From positions 1-64,000 of the forward strand of contig OZ241321.1 in NCBI GenBank assembly GCA_965199725.1: DNA of 64,000 nt, given 5' to 3'. The position numbers and the translations under genes are program-made. The notes below the pieces were generated by a model. It was not told where the DNA came from and made no database searches. It worked only from the letters and a program-made list of their open reading frames with translations. This stretch comes from G965199725 sp965199725. Lineage in GTDB: Bacteria; Pseudomonadota; Gammaproteobacteria; Nitrosococcales; Methylophagaceae. This document shows, in pieces, positions 17,269 to 24,866 of the stretch (its first letter is position 1; each line of letters starts with the position of its first letter).

Positions 17269-18222
17269 ATGCAGCTTATAAAACAACAAACTCATTTTAA
17301 TTTTATGGGAAAACGTACATTAGCTACACTATTTTCCACGATATTAATACTGATCACGGCTGTTAGTTTGACAATGCAGGGACTTAATTTTGGTATTGAT
17401 TTTACCGGCGGCACCATGATTGAGGTAGCCTACCAACAGCCGGTTGCATTAGACAAGATTAGGGCAACCTTGACTCAAAACGGTTTTGGTGATGCCGTCG
17501 TACAGAATTTTGGCTCCATTCGTGATGTATTGATTCGCCTGCCAGTAACTGCCAGTGATGACAATATGTCAGCACTAAGTAATGAAGTTATTGCTGTGTT
17601 ACAGACTGGTTACAATGAATCCGTAGATATTCGTCGCATTGAATTTGTAGGCCCGCAAGTAGGTGAGGAGTTGACAGAGCAGGGTGGTTTGGCCATGTTA
17701 TATGCCTTGATCGGCATTTTGCTGTATGTATCTTTACGTTTTGAATATCGTTTTGCAATTGGTGCTGTTGTTGCGTTGGTGCATGATGTCTTAATAACGC
17801 TGGGGTTTTTTTCAGTATTTCAACTGGAGTTTGATTTAACTGTACTGGCGGCGATATTGGCCATTATTGGTTACTCATTAAATGATACGATAGTCGTGTT
17901 TGATCGTATCCGTGAAACATTTTTGCGCATGCGCAAAGGCAGTTCACAGGAAGTGATTAATCGGGCACTGAATGGCACCTTGAGCCGAACGTTAATGACA
18001 TCACTTACTACGCTGTTAGTCGTATTGTCATTGCTTATATTTGGCGGAGAGGTCATTCATGCATTTTCAGTTGCATTATTGCTGGGTATTATCACAGGCA
18101 CCTACTCATCAATTTATATTGCCAGCAATACATTACTTGCAATGGGCGTGAGCAGGTATGACTTGATTCCGCCAGAGAAAAAAGAGGGGGCAGAAGTGGG
18201 TGAAGATGGTAGCCAGATTTGA
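17269..18222 (+). CDS. secF: Protein translocase subunit SecF
   Basis: SecF is the partner of SecD in the inner membrane. The product of about 317 residues has the N-terminal helix, the periplasmic signature LNFGIDFTGGTMIEV, and the C-terminal membrane domain with IGYSLNDTIVVFDRIRE. The ATG at 17269 is chosen because it gives the family N-terminus (MQLIKQQTHFNFMGKR) and sits 10 bp after the secD stop. An upstream in-frame ATG at 17224 would overlap secD. Confidence 0.95.
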   Translation: MQLIKQQTHFNFMGKRTLATLFSTILILITAVSLTMQGLNFGIDFTGGTMIEVAYQQPVALDKIRATLTQNGFGDAVVQNFGSIRDVLIRLPVTASDDNMSALSNEVIAVLQTGYNESVDIRRIEFVGPQVGEELTEQGGLAMLYALIGILLYVSLRFEYRFAIGAVVALVHDVLITLGFFSVFQLEFDLTVLAAILAIIGYSLNDTIVVFDRIRETFLRMRKGSSQEVINRALNGTLSRTLMTSLTTLLVVLSLLIFGGEVIHAFSVALLLGIITGTYSSIYIASNTLLAMGVSRYDLIPPEKKEGAEVGEDGSQI

Positions 18223-18264
18223 TGGTCTACCGTATGAAAACGCTATGATGTCAACGAGAGGGCT

Positions 18265-19092
18265 ATGATGGATTGGTTACCAACGGAAAAAGTAACGCGA
18301 ATATTATTGACACTTTGGTTAGTGCTTTTAATAGGTTTAGTGGCTCGCACTTTATCAGCAGATGTTATTGATGTGAGGTTACACTATGTTGGCCCCACGC
18401 AAGGGGATGCTTGGTTAGGTGTTCAGCAGGGGCTGAATGAGGCCAATATGCAGGGTGAGTTTTTAGGACAGAAGTACAGTATGCAATCAGTTACAGCAGA
18501 GCAGCTTGATCAATTAGAGTCGGTCACTGTGCTACTCGTGGCCGCTAATCCTGCTGAGGTGCTATCTATTGCTAAATCGGCTAAATTTGCTGATGTGCCT
18601 GTACTTAACATAGCATCTGATGATGATGAGTTGCGTTCGGCATGTTTGCCTAATTTGTTCAATATTCCAGCCAGTAACAGGATGAAGCAGGATGCACTTG
18701 CTCAACTATTAAACAAACAGCCTGATTCAATAGCGCATCCACAGGGTTGGCATAAAACCTTTAAGAAATTTGCCGCAAGCCAGCTTAATATTCGCTTTAA
18801 AAAAGCATGGGGTGTGGTTATGAATGACTATTCATGGGCTGGTTGGGCAGCAGTCAAGCTGTTGTCTGATACGGTTGCGCGCATTCAAACTACAGATTCA
18901 GCGATTATGTTAGATTATTTAAAAGATGATATTGCCTTTGACGGTCAGAAAGGTGATAGTGCAACGTTCCGTGATACTGGTCAATTACGCCAGATAGTAT
19001 TATTGATTGAGAATGATAAAATTGTTGCTGAAGCCCCCCTAAGTGGAGTGCAAGGCGGTCTTGATAGTTTGGGTTTGGCAAGCTGTAAATAA
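18265..19092 (+). CDS. ABC-type substrate-binding protein of the PQQ-alcohol-oxidation accessory family
   Basis: This 275-residue protein has a signal peptide (about residues 10-32, cleavage near LSADV) and resembles a type I periplasmic binding protein. Features such as VRLHYVGPTQGDAWLGVQQGLNEAN and LRSACLPNLFNIPAS, together with the following beta-propeller gene, recall the family of ABC-type binding proteins clustered with PQQ-dependent alcohol dehydrogenase systems. At 275 residues it looks shorter than typical type I binding proteins. The C-terminal half (WHKTFKKFAASQLNIRFKKAWGVVMNDYSWAGW) is well kept. No ABC ATPase or permease is adjacent, so uptake by a classical transporter is not supported here. 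It overlaps the next gene region. Confidence 0.75.
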   Translation: MMDWLPTEKVTRILLTLWLVLLIGLVARTLSADVIDVRLHYVGPTQGDAWLGVQQGLNEANMQGEFLGQKYSMQSVTAEQLDQLESVTVLLVAANPAEVLSIAKSAKFADVPVLNIASDDDELRSACLPNLFNIPASNRMKQDALAQLLNKQPDSIAHPQGWHKTFKKFAASQLNIRFKKAWGVVMNDYSWAGWAAVKLLSDTVARIQTTDSAIMLDYLKDDIAFDGQKGDSATFRDTGQLRQIVLLIENDKIVAEAPLSGVQGGLDSLGLASCK

Positions 19093-19127
19093 TGTTGACA
19101 AGCCAATTTGTATGCGGAGTAAGCAAT

Positions 19128-20081
19128 ATGATAGTTAAATCATTATGGGTAATATCGTTGGCGTTAGTCAGCATATCAGCATGGGCAGAGCCGACTTATC
19201 GTTTATTTGTCACTAATGAAAGAAGCAATTCAGTGACGGTGATTGATTCACGTACAGGCGAGGTTGAAACAACATTAGAGGTTGGCAAACGCCCTCGTGG
19301 CATTGGTTTTTCTCCTGACCGTAAAACGCTTTATATCGCGCTCAGTGACGAAAATGCCATTGGCATGATAGATGTAAAATCGCTTAAGTTTTTAGGGTCA
19401 CTCAAAACGGGAAACGATCCGGAAACATTTGCTATCCATGCAAATGGCAATATCTATTTATCTAATGAGGATGATGCCAAGGCAACCGTGATTAATCCTA
19501 AAACTAGTGAAATTGAGCATGAAATCAGAGTAGGGTTAGAGCCCGAAGGTGTCGCAGTATCACCTAATGGTCGTATTGTACTAGTGACCAGCGAATCAAC
19601 TAATATGGTACATGTAATTGATACGGCGCAACATAAAGTCATAGCCAATATATTGGTAGCTGCGCGTCCTCGTGGTTTGGCATTTAACAGCGATGGTAGC
19701 CGCGCTTATGTAAGTAGTGAAATCGGTAACGAAATCGCCATCATTGATACTAGGACCAATACTATCATCAAAAAAACCATTGTTGATGTGCCTAAATCAA
19801 AGCCGATGGCGATAAGCCTGAGTCCGGATGATAAAACTATTTATATGACGCTAGGCCGTGCAGCTAAGGTGGTAGTGATGGATGCTGATACGTTGGCAAT
19901 AAAAACAACCATTGACGTAGGCAAACGTGTATGGGGCGCGGCATTAAGTCGTGATGGTTCTAGGCTTTATACTGCAAATGGCGCCAGCGATACCGTGTCA
20001 GTTGTTGATACTAAAATCAATAAATCAATCATGGAAATTAAGGTGGACACAGCCCCTTGGGGCTTAGTGGTAGATGACTAA
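19128..20081 (+). CDS. YVTN beta-propeller protein associated with PQQ-dependent catabolism
   Basis: This is an exported protein of about 317 residues made of YVTN-type beta-propeller blades, with recurring motifs such as NSVTVIDSRTGEVETTLEVG, PRGIGFSPD and DTVSVVDTK. The ATG at 19128 is chosen because a GGAG Shine-Dalgarno lies 8 bases upstream and because it starts a clean signal peptide (cleavage after SAWA). An upstream ATG at 19092 overlaps the previous stop. The pairing with the preceding binding protein matches accessory genes found beside PQQ quinoprotein dehydrogenases; its molecular role is not established. Confidence 0.82.
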   Translation: MIVKSLWVISLALVSISAWAEPTYRLFVTNERSNSVTVIDSRTGEVETTLEVGKRPRGIGFSPDRKTLYIALSDENAIGMIDVKSLKFLGSLKTGNDPETFAIHANGNIYLSNEDDAKATVINPKTSEIEHEIRVGLEPEGVAVSPNGRIVLVTSESTNMVHVIDTAQHKVIANILVAARPRGLAFNSDGSRAYVSSEIGNEIAIIDTRTNTIIKKTIVDVPKSKPMAISLSPDDKTIYMTLGRAAKVVVMDADTLAIKTTIDVGKRVWGAALSRDGSRLYTANGASDTVSVVDTKINKSIMEIKVDTAPWGLVVDD

Positions 20082-20162
20082 GCGCTAAATCTTTGTTTTA
20101 TTGTTTTATTTAGCGTACCAATTTGATTGCGGTCATTTTTGTGATCTAAGTCCGGAGGCGGT

Positions 20163-21521
20163 GTGCACATTCATATACTAGGCATTTGTGGCACCTTTAT
20201 GGGCGGCGTTGCTATGTTGGCGCGTGAATTAGGCATGGCTGTGTCAGGTAGTGATGCCAATGTGTATCCGCCAATGAGCGATCAGCTGGCTGCTGCTGGC
20301 ATCAGTGTTAAACAGGGGTATTTTGCTGAGCACTTATTAGACCCTGCGCCCGATTTGGTGTTAGTGGGTAATGCGCTCATCCGTGGCAATATGTCAGTTG
20401 AGTACATACTTAACAAAAACTTGCCTTATATGTCAGGACCGCAATGGCTGTCAGAAAACGTATTATCCGATAAATGGGTATTAGCGGTTGCTGGTACACA
20501 TGGCAAAACTACAACCAGTAGCATGTTAGCGTGGATTTTGCAGGATGCTGGCATGGCGCCAGGTTTTTTGATTGGCGGTGTGCCTGCTAATTTTGGCAAG
20601 ACGGCATGTTTAGGGGATACCTCCTTTTTTGTCATTGAAGCGGATGAATATGATACTGCCTTTTTTGATAAACGCGCTAAGTTTATCCACTATCGTCCCC
20701 GCACTTTGGTGATTAATAATCTAGAGTTTGATCATGCTGACATATTTGATAATTTGGCGGCTATTCAAAAGCAATTCCATCACCTTATTCGTATCGTACC
20801 CGAGGAAGGGCTGATTATTATACCCCCAAATGTTGATGTCGTTGACGAGGTTATCAATATGGGTTGTTGGACACCTCAGCAAACAGTTGGCCTCAATAAA
20901 GGTCAGCTACACGCTGCAAAGATAGCCGATGATGGCAGGGAATTTGATGTGGTCTGGCAGGGCAAAAAGGCAGCGACAGTAAGCTGGCCAATATTGGGCT
21001 TGCATAATGTAAATAATGGCTTAGCTGCGATAGCGGCCGCCAGACATATTGGTATTAACATAGACAACGCCTGCGACAGCCTCAGCCGTTTTAATGGGGT
21101 AAAAAGAAGGCTGGAATTACGTGGTAAGGTGGGCGGGATAACTGTTTATGATGATTTTGCTCACCACCCAACAGCAATTAAAACCACACTGAAGGGTTTG
21201 CGCGCCAACATAGGTGGACAGGGGCTAATCGCGATATTGGATCCACGGTCAAACACTATGAAAATGGGCATACATCAGCAAACACTGGCAGCATCATTAA
21301 ACATTGCTGACAGGATAATACTGTTTGAGCATCAGAATCTGACATTATCACTGGTAGATATTCAACAGCAATTAGGTAGCAAAGCAATAGTTGAAAGCCG
21401 TATTGATAGCATCATCAATCGTGTGGCAAAAGAAGCGCGATCAGGCGATGTTATCGTGATTATGAGTAATGGCGAATTTGGCGGCATACACCAAAAATTA
21501 CTGGATGTACTAAAGGCATGA
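20163..21521 (+). CDS. mpl: UDP-N-acetylmuramate:L-Ala-D-Glu-meso-DAP ligase
   Basis: Mpl reattaches recycled murein tripeptide to UDP-MurNAc in cell-wall recycling. The 452-residue Mur-ligase fold protein has the ATP loop GTHGKT at residues 111-116, the Mpl N-terminus HIHILGICGTFMGG, and the C-terminal block DDFAHHPTAI with LDPRSNTMK. The GTG start at 20163 is supported by a strong GGAGG Shine-Dalgarno five bases upstream. Confidence 0.95.
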   Translation: MHIHILGICGTFMGGVAMLARELGMAVSGSDANVYPPMSDQLAAAGISVKQGYFAEHLLDPAPDLVLVGNALIRGNMSVEYILNKNLPYMSGPQWLSENVLSDKWVLAVAGTHGKTTTSSMLAWILQDAGMAPGFLIGGVPANFGKTACLGDTSFFVIEADEYDTAFFDKRAKFIHYRPRTLVINNLEFDHADIFDNLAAIQKQFHHLIRIVPEEGLIIIPPNVDVVDEVINMGCWTPQQTVGLNKGQLHAAKIADDGREFDVVWQGKKAATVSWPILGLHNVNNGLAAIAAARHIGINIDNACDSLSRFNGVKRRLELRGKVGGITVYDDFAHHPTAIKTTLKGLRANIGGQGLIAILDPRSNTMKMGIHQQTLAASLNIADRIILFEHQNLTLSLVDIQQQLGSKAIVESRIDSIINRVAKEARSGDVIVIMSNGEFGGIHQKLLDVLKA

Positions 21522-21601
21522 GCCTTGCATGGGTGAGACTGATCTGTTAAAATTCTGCCCTTTTTGTGGCATAATTAGGGGACTCAATACGAGTGCTAAT
21601 C

Positions 21602-22148
21602 TTCCACCTTTACGAAGTTTTAGAAAAACTGCAGAGAAAGATGCCAAATGGGATACCTACAAGTTAGCAATTGGTACTACCGAAGGTCAAGCAAAGATAA
21701 GCGTTACTAGTGGACATGTTGGTACCTCATCTTTATTAGATTTAACGGATTATTATTTAGAACACGTAGCAACTTTTTCAAAGGCCACCAGAACAGAAAA
21801 TGTGGCATTAAAACGTTAGATTTTGTATAGAAAACCACGCAGGAGAGGCGCACATCTTTATAAAGATAGATACGCAAGGGTGTACGGAATTGAGTTGATG
21901 AAAGGGCTTAATCAATATTTAGACAAGGTTTTTTGCAAATTAGAAATGACTTTTGTAGGAATAGAATACGAAAATCAGCCTAATATTTATGAAGTTATCA
22001 GTTATATGCGCCAAAAGAGGTTTATCTTAAATAGAAATAGAAAAACAAGAGAAAGGAAGGCCCCAAAATAGAAGAATTATTTGAATGTGATGGGTTTTTC
22101 ATCAACACTAACCACAAGCGTTTTCAGCAAGGCAATATACTAGGGTAA
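21602..22148 (+). pseudogene. FkbM-family methyltransferase relic
   Basis: Pieces of a SAM-dependent FkbM methyltransferase can be read in three frames. Up to 21810 one frame gives KWDTYKLAIGTTEGQAKIS and SSLLDLTDYYLEHV. Around 21855 another frame gives FIKIDTQGCTELS. The frame from about 21890 gives MKGLNQYLDKV and YENQPNIYEVISYMRQ, and near 22075 a last piece reads ELFECDGFFIN. The order matches the family (core strands, KIDxQGxELxVLKG motif, C-terminal CDGFF block). The N-terminal SAM-binding glycine loop is absent. At least three frame breaks make it non-functional. It lies between mpl and the symporter and probably arrived by transfer. Confidence 0.75.
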
Positions 22149-22246
22149 AAATTGCCTTTATTTTTTGCTAGTCTATGGTACTACCCATAGCCCCAATTAT
22201 CGATATTTAAAATAGCATGTAATACATGTAATAAAAGTGAACATTT

Positions 22247-23731
22247 ATGTCTTTAGAATCTATATTAACCGGTGAGAAATACCTTAAAGAACTCTATTAT
22301 TCGGTCATTATTTTTTATGCTATTGCCATGATCGCAATAGGATTTGTAATAAATAGAAAGGGGTTTGGCAGCATTCGTGAGTGGGCTTTAGAAAAAAACC
22401 AATTTGGCTGGTTTGTGCTTACCATGACTTCATTTGCCACTATCTATTCTTCATTTACATTTGTGGGTTTGCCGGGCTATTTTTATGAGCATGGTATTGG
22501 TACATTCCTGTTTGTAACAGCAGCTGCCTCCTTTATCGCCCCTGTTTTTTTGTATATCGTGGGTAAAAGAGTTTTAGCATTAAACGCTGATCATACCGTT
22601 GTTACTCCAATAGAGCTACTTAAAAGACGCTTAACAACAGACAACTATAGGCTTTTTGTATTAGTAGCATTTGTTCCCTTAATTATCTTTAATTTTCCTT
22701 ATATTGTTATCCAAATAGTTGGTATATCCAAAGTGCTTAATGCGCTCACTGATGGCCAAGTTTCTTATCAGGCGGCAGCCATTATGGTGCTTGTCACTAT
22801 GTTTATTTACGCATCACTTGGCGGGCTAAAAGGAGTAATCTGGACTGACGTTATACAGGGGGCTATTGGTGTTTTACTGATGCTTATTCTGGCGACTATC
22901 TTTGTCAATCAGGAGTGGGGGTCGCTGGACGGTTTATGGCACAACCTAAAAGCTGAGAGGCCAGATTTGATGAGCCTGCCAGGACCAACAGGCAAATATA
23001 CAGTTTCTTTTATTATTTTCAGTTTCGTGATGTTTACCGTGTTATATATCTCGTATATTCAGATGTTTTCTCGTTTGCTTTTATTTCGCACTAAATCAGT
23101 ATTGGTAAAAACCGCCTTTGGCTCATTTATTACATCGCTTGTTATTGGTTTGCTCGTTATGGTGCTTGGACTAGGAGCAAGTTTGGCTTATCCTGGGCTT
23201 GCATCTGGCGACTTGGCTGTTGTTGAAATTATCCATAATTCAGTGCTTATTAAAAGCCTGGCCAATCTGGTCGGCGCTGTTTTTTTTATCGCTATTCTTG
23301 CTGGTGCAATGTCTACAGCCGATTCTGTCCTGTTTGCCTTAGGGACCATTTTTTCTCGTGATTTTGTTAAAGATGTCATCAAAAAAGATCTGTCAGAACC
23401 TGATCAGAAACTGTATATCAAAATTTTTATTTTAATTTTTCTGATTATCAGTTTTATACTGGCACAAAACCCACCGCAACTGATTATTGATTTAGCCGTA
23501 AAAGGAATAGCAGGCATCACCATGTTGGTGCCTGCGTTTATTTATTTATTATGGCGGCGTGCGTCTGCCGAAAAAATAGCCATTGCTATCGTGATGGCTT
23601 ATAGCCTGTTTGGAGTATCATTTATTTATCCTCAATATGCTATTCATGCCTTTTTTGCTGGCCTTATTGCCAGCGCGCTGTATCTCATCTTTTACCCTGA
23701 CAAATGGACGCAAAGCGAGATAGCCGCTTAA
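22247..23731 (+). CDS. Sodium:solute symporter (SSS family)
   Basis: This 494-residue integral membrane protein has about thirteen hydrophobic segments and the layout of the SSS (LeuT-fold) family. Examples are the TM1-TM2 region with FAIAMIAIGF-like packing, the YASLGGLKGVIWTDVIQG block in the middle, and AILAGAMSTADSVLFALGTIFSRD near residue 360, which holds the conserved serine/aspartate sodium site. The substrate cannot be told from sequence; amino acid, carboxylate or vitamin transport are all found in related proteins. It stands alone, after the FkbM relic. Confidence 0.85.
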   Translation: MSLESILTGEKYLKELYYSVIIFYAIAMIAIGFVINRKGFGSIREWALEKNQFGWFVLTMTSFATIYSSFTFVGLPGYFYEHGIGTFLFVTAAASFIAPVFLYIVGKRVLALNADHTVVTPIELLKRRLTTDNYRLFVLVAFVPLIIFNFPYIVIQIVGISKVLNALTDGQVSYQAAAIMVLVTMFIYASLGGLKGVIWTDVIQGAIGVLLMLILATIFVNQEWGSLDGLWHNLKAERPDLMSLPGPTGKYTVSFIIFSFVMFTVLYISYIQMFSRLLLFRTKSVLVKTAFGSFITSLVIGLLVMVLGLGASLAYPGLASGDLAVVEIIHNSVLIKSLANLVGAVFFIAILAGAMSTADSVLFALGTIFSRDFVKDVIKKDLSEPDQKLYIKIFILIFLIISFILAQNPPQLIIDLAVKGIAGITMLVPAFIYLLWRRASAEKIAIAIVMAYSLFGVSFIYPQYAIHAFFAGLIASALYLIFYPDKWTQSEIAA

Positions 23732-23794
23732 CTTGTTACTGTTGGCTTGGGGCTTGGAAAAAACATTATAGTGTAAGACGACACTTGGTTTGCG

Positions 23795-23836
23795 AATAAC
23801 GGGTAATAACGGGTAATAACGGGTAATAGTGGGTAA
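23795..23836. repeat. Tandem 10-bp repeat AATAACGGGT
   Basis: The unit AATAACGGGT occurs three times in a row and is followed by a degenerate fourth copy (AATAGTGGGT). It is a simple tandem repeat in non-coding DNA. Confidence 0.8.
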
Positions 23837-24060
23837 AAGCTAGCTATAACAAGGGTTTAGCACGTGCCTTGATCTGTTTTTAGATGTTAATTTTGTGTTG
23901 GTAAAAAATGCGAATTAAGGCAAATATGGCAAAATAAGACACTTGGTTTAAGACAATCTTCAAAAACGTTTAAACAATCTTCAAATAATATTCAAATGGT
24001 ATTTTTAAAGGCCTAAGCATGTATAAAATGACACGTCAAACTATGGAATAGGAACTGATT

Positions 24061-24176
24061 TAGGATTAAGTTCATAGTTTAAACTTGTTCCTCAAACTTG
24101 TGCCTCTTTATTTAGGATTAAGTTCATAGTTTAAACTTGTTCCTCAAACTTGTGCCTCTTTATTTAGGATTAAGTT
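24061..24176. repeat. Direct repeat of a 52-bp unit (2.2 copies)
   Basis: A 52-bp unit beginning TAGGATTAAGTTCATAG starts at 24061, repeats without visible change at 24113, and a 12-base third start occurs at 24165. The unit itself contains the word AAACTTG twice. No coding role is seen. Confidence 0.85.
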
Positions 24177-24293
24177 AATATGTAACTTATTGAATTATTA
24201 ATAATTTTTTTATCTTCTTGCCTTTTTATTTGATCAACTAACTTGTGCCTTAAAATATTTATTGATACAGCAATAGATTAAGTGGCCATATAC

Positions 24294-24605
24294 TTAAAAT
24301 TTTGTATCGTGAGACCTGACCTTAATCTCAATATGAGTAATAGCTGTATTCATCGCCGTCCCTAATGTGTGGGTAAGTTCGGGCACCTGAAAACGCATCA
24401 AGCTAGCATGGGCAGCACTGTCAACATGAATAATCAAAGTGCTACCAATCATGTTTGCCAAATGACAATGTGGGGCAAACTGATCAGGTAGGGCATTAAG
24501 CAACAGGCGGTTAAGTACTGATAAATGTTGGGCGCGTTGGGATAATTTTTGCAATACTAAGTGCTGCTGTACGATTGAGCGAATTATTTTTGGTTGTGTT
24601 GTCAT
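24294..24605 (-). CDS. DciA-like DUF721 protein
   Basis: This 103-residue protein has the DUF721 (DciA) pattern: an N-terminal helical lead with LSVLNRLLLNALPDQFAPHCHLANMIG, then LIIHVDSAAHASLMRFQVPEL, in which the alternating strand and LRF-type helix are diagnostic. DciA is the ancestral loader of the DnaB replicative helicase in bacteria that lack DnaC. The protein is at the short end of the family. Its upstream region holds a perfect inverted repeat (24669-24692). Confidence 0.75.
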   Translation of the reverse strand: MTTQPKIIRSIVQQHLVLQKLSQRAQHLSVLNRLLLNALPDQFAPHCHLANMIGSTLIIHVDSAAHASLMRFQVPELTHTLGTAMNTAITHIEIKVRSHDTKF

Positions 24606-24668
24606 AGATGTAAGATATTTATGATCTTAAATTATCGCATGATTTATCGAGATTAATTATTATTTTAA

Positions 24669-24692
24669 ATGATCATTAGTATCAATGATCAT
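24669..24692. repeat. Perfect 9-bp inverted repeat upstream of dciA
   Basis: The arms ATGATCATT (24669-24677) and AATGATCAT (24684-24692) flank a 6-base spacer, and each arm contains the palindrome TGATCA. It lies about 65 bp upstream of the dciA start codon, where it could be an operator; there is no T-run for a terminator. Confidence 0.55.
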
Positions 24693-24766
24693 CCTACTAT
24701 TAAAACAATCTTTAAAGGGCTTTCAAACAAGCGTTTAACAACTTATTATTCATTAAGCAGCGGGTC

Positions 24767-24866
24767 GTGCTACAACCAAAGGGCTTTACTTCTAAAAAGT
24801 TAGCAGATAAAAAAGACAGTTACAACAGTCCTATCAGAGAACTGTTACAAAATAGTGTAGATGCTG
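24767..24866 (+). pseudogene. Relic of a GHKL-type ATPase N-terminus
   Basis: The + strand encodes a stretch reading PKGFTSKKLADKKDSYNSP and then IRELLQNSVDAAK, which has the look of the N-box (E..N..DA) of Hsp90/GHKL-type ATP-binding proteins. Homology appears to stop after about 33 residues, where the frame runs into the antisense of the hsdS tail. It is best read as a leftover end of a deleted gene. Confidence 0.45.

Larger units (their letters stand above)
23732..24293. other. Repeat-rich AT spacer between symporter and dciA
   Basis: This 562-bp region has no credible gene. It holds a tandem 10-bp repeat (23795-23836), two direct copies of a 52-bp unit with a partial third (24061-24176), and scattered copies of short words such as ACACTTGGTTT (near 23780 and 23940) and ACAATCTTCAAA (near 23955 and 23977). 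It looks like slippage-prone neutral or former mobile DNA. Confidence 0.6.
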
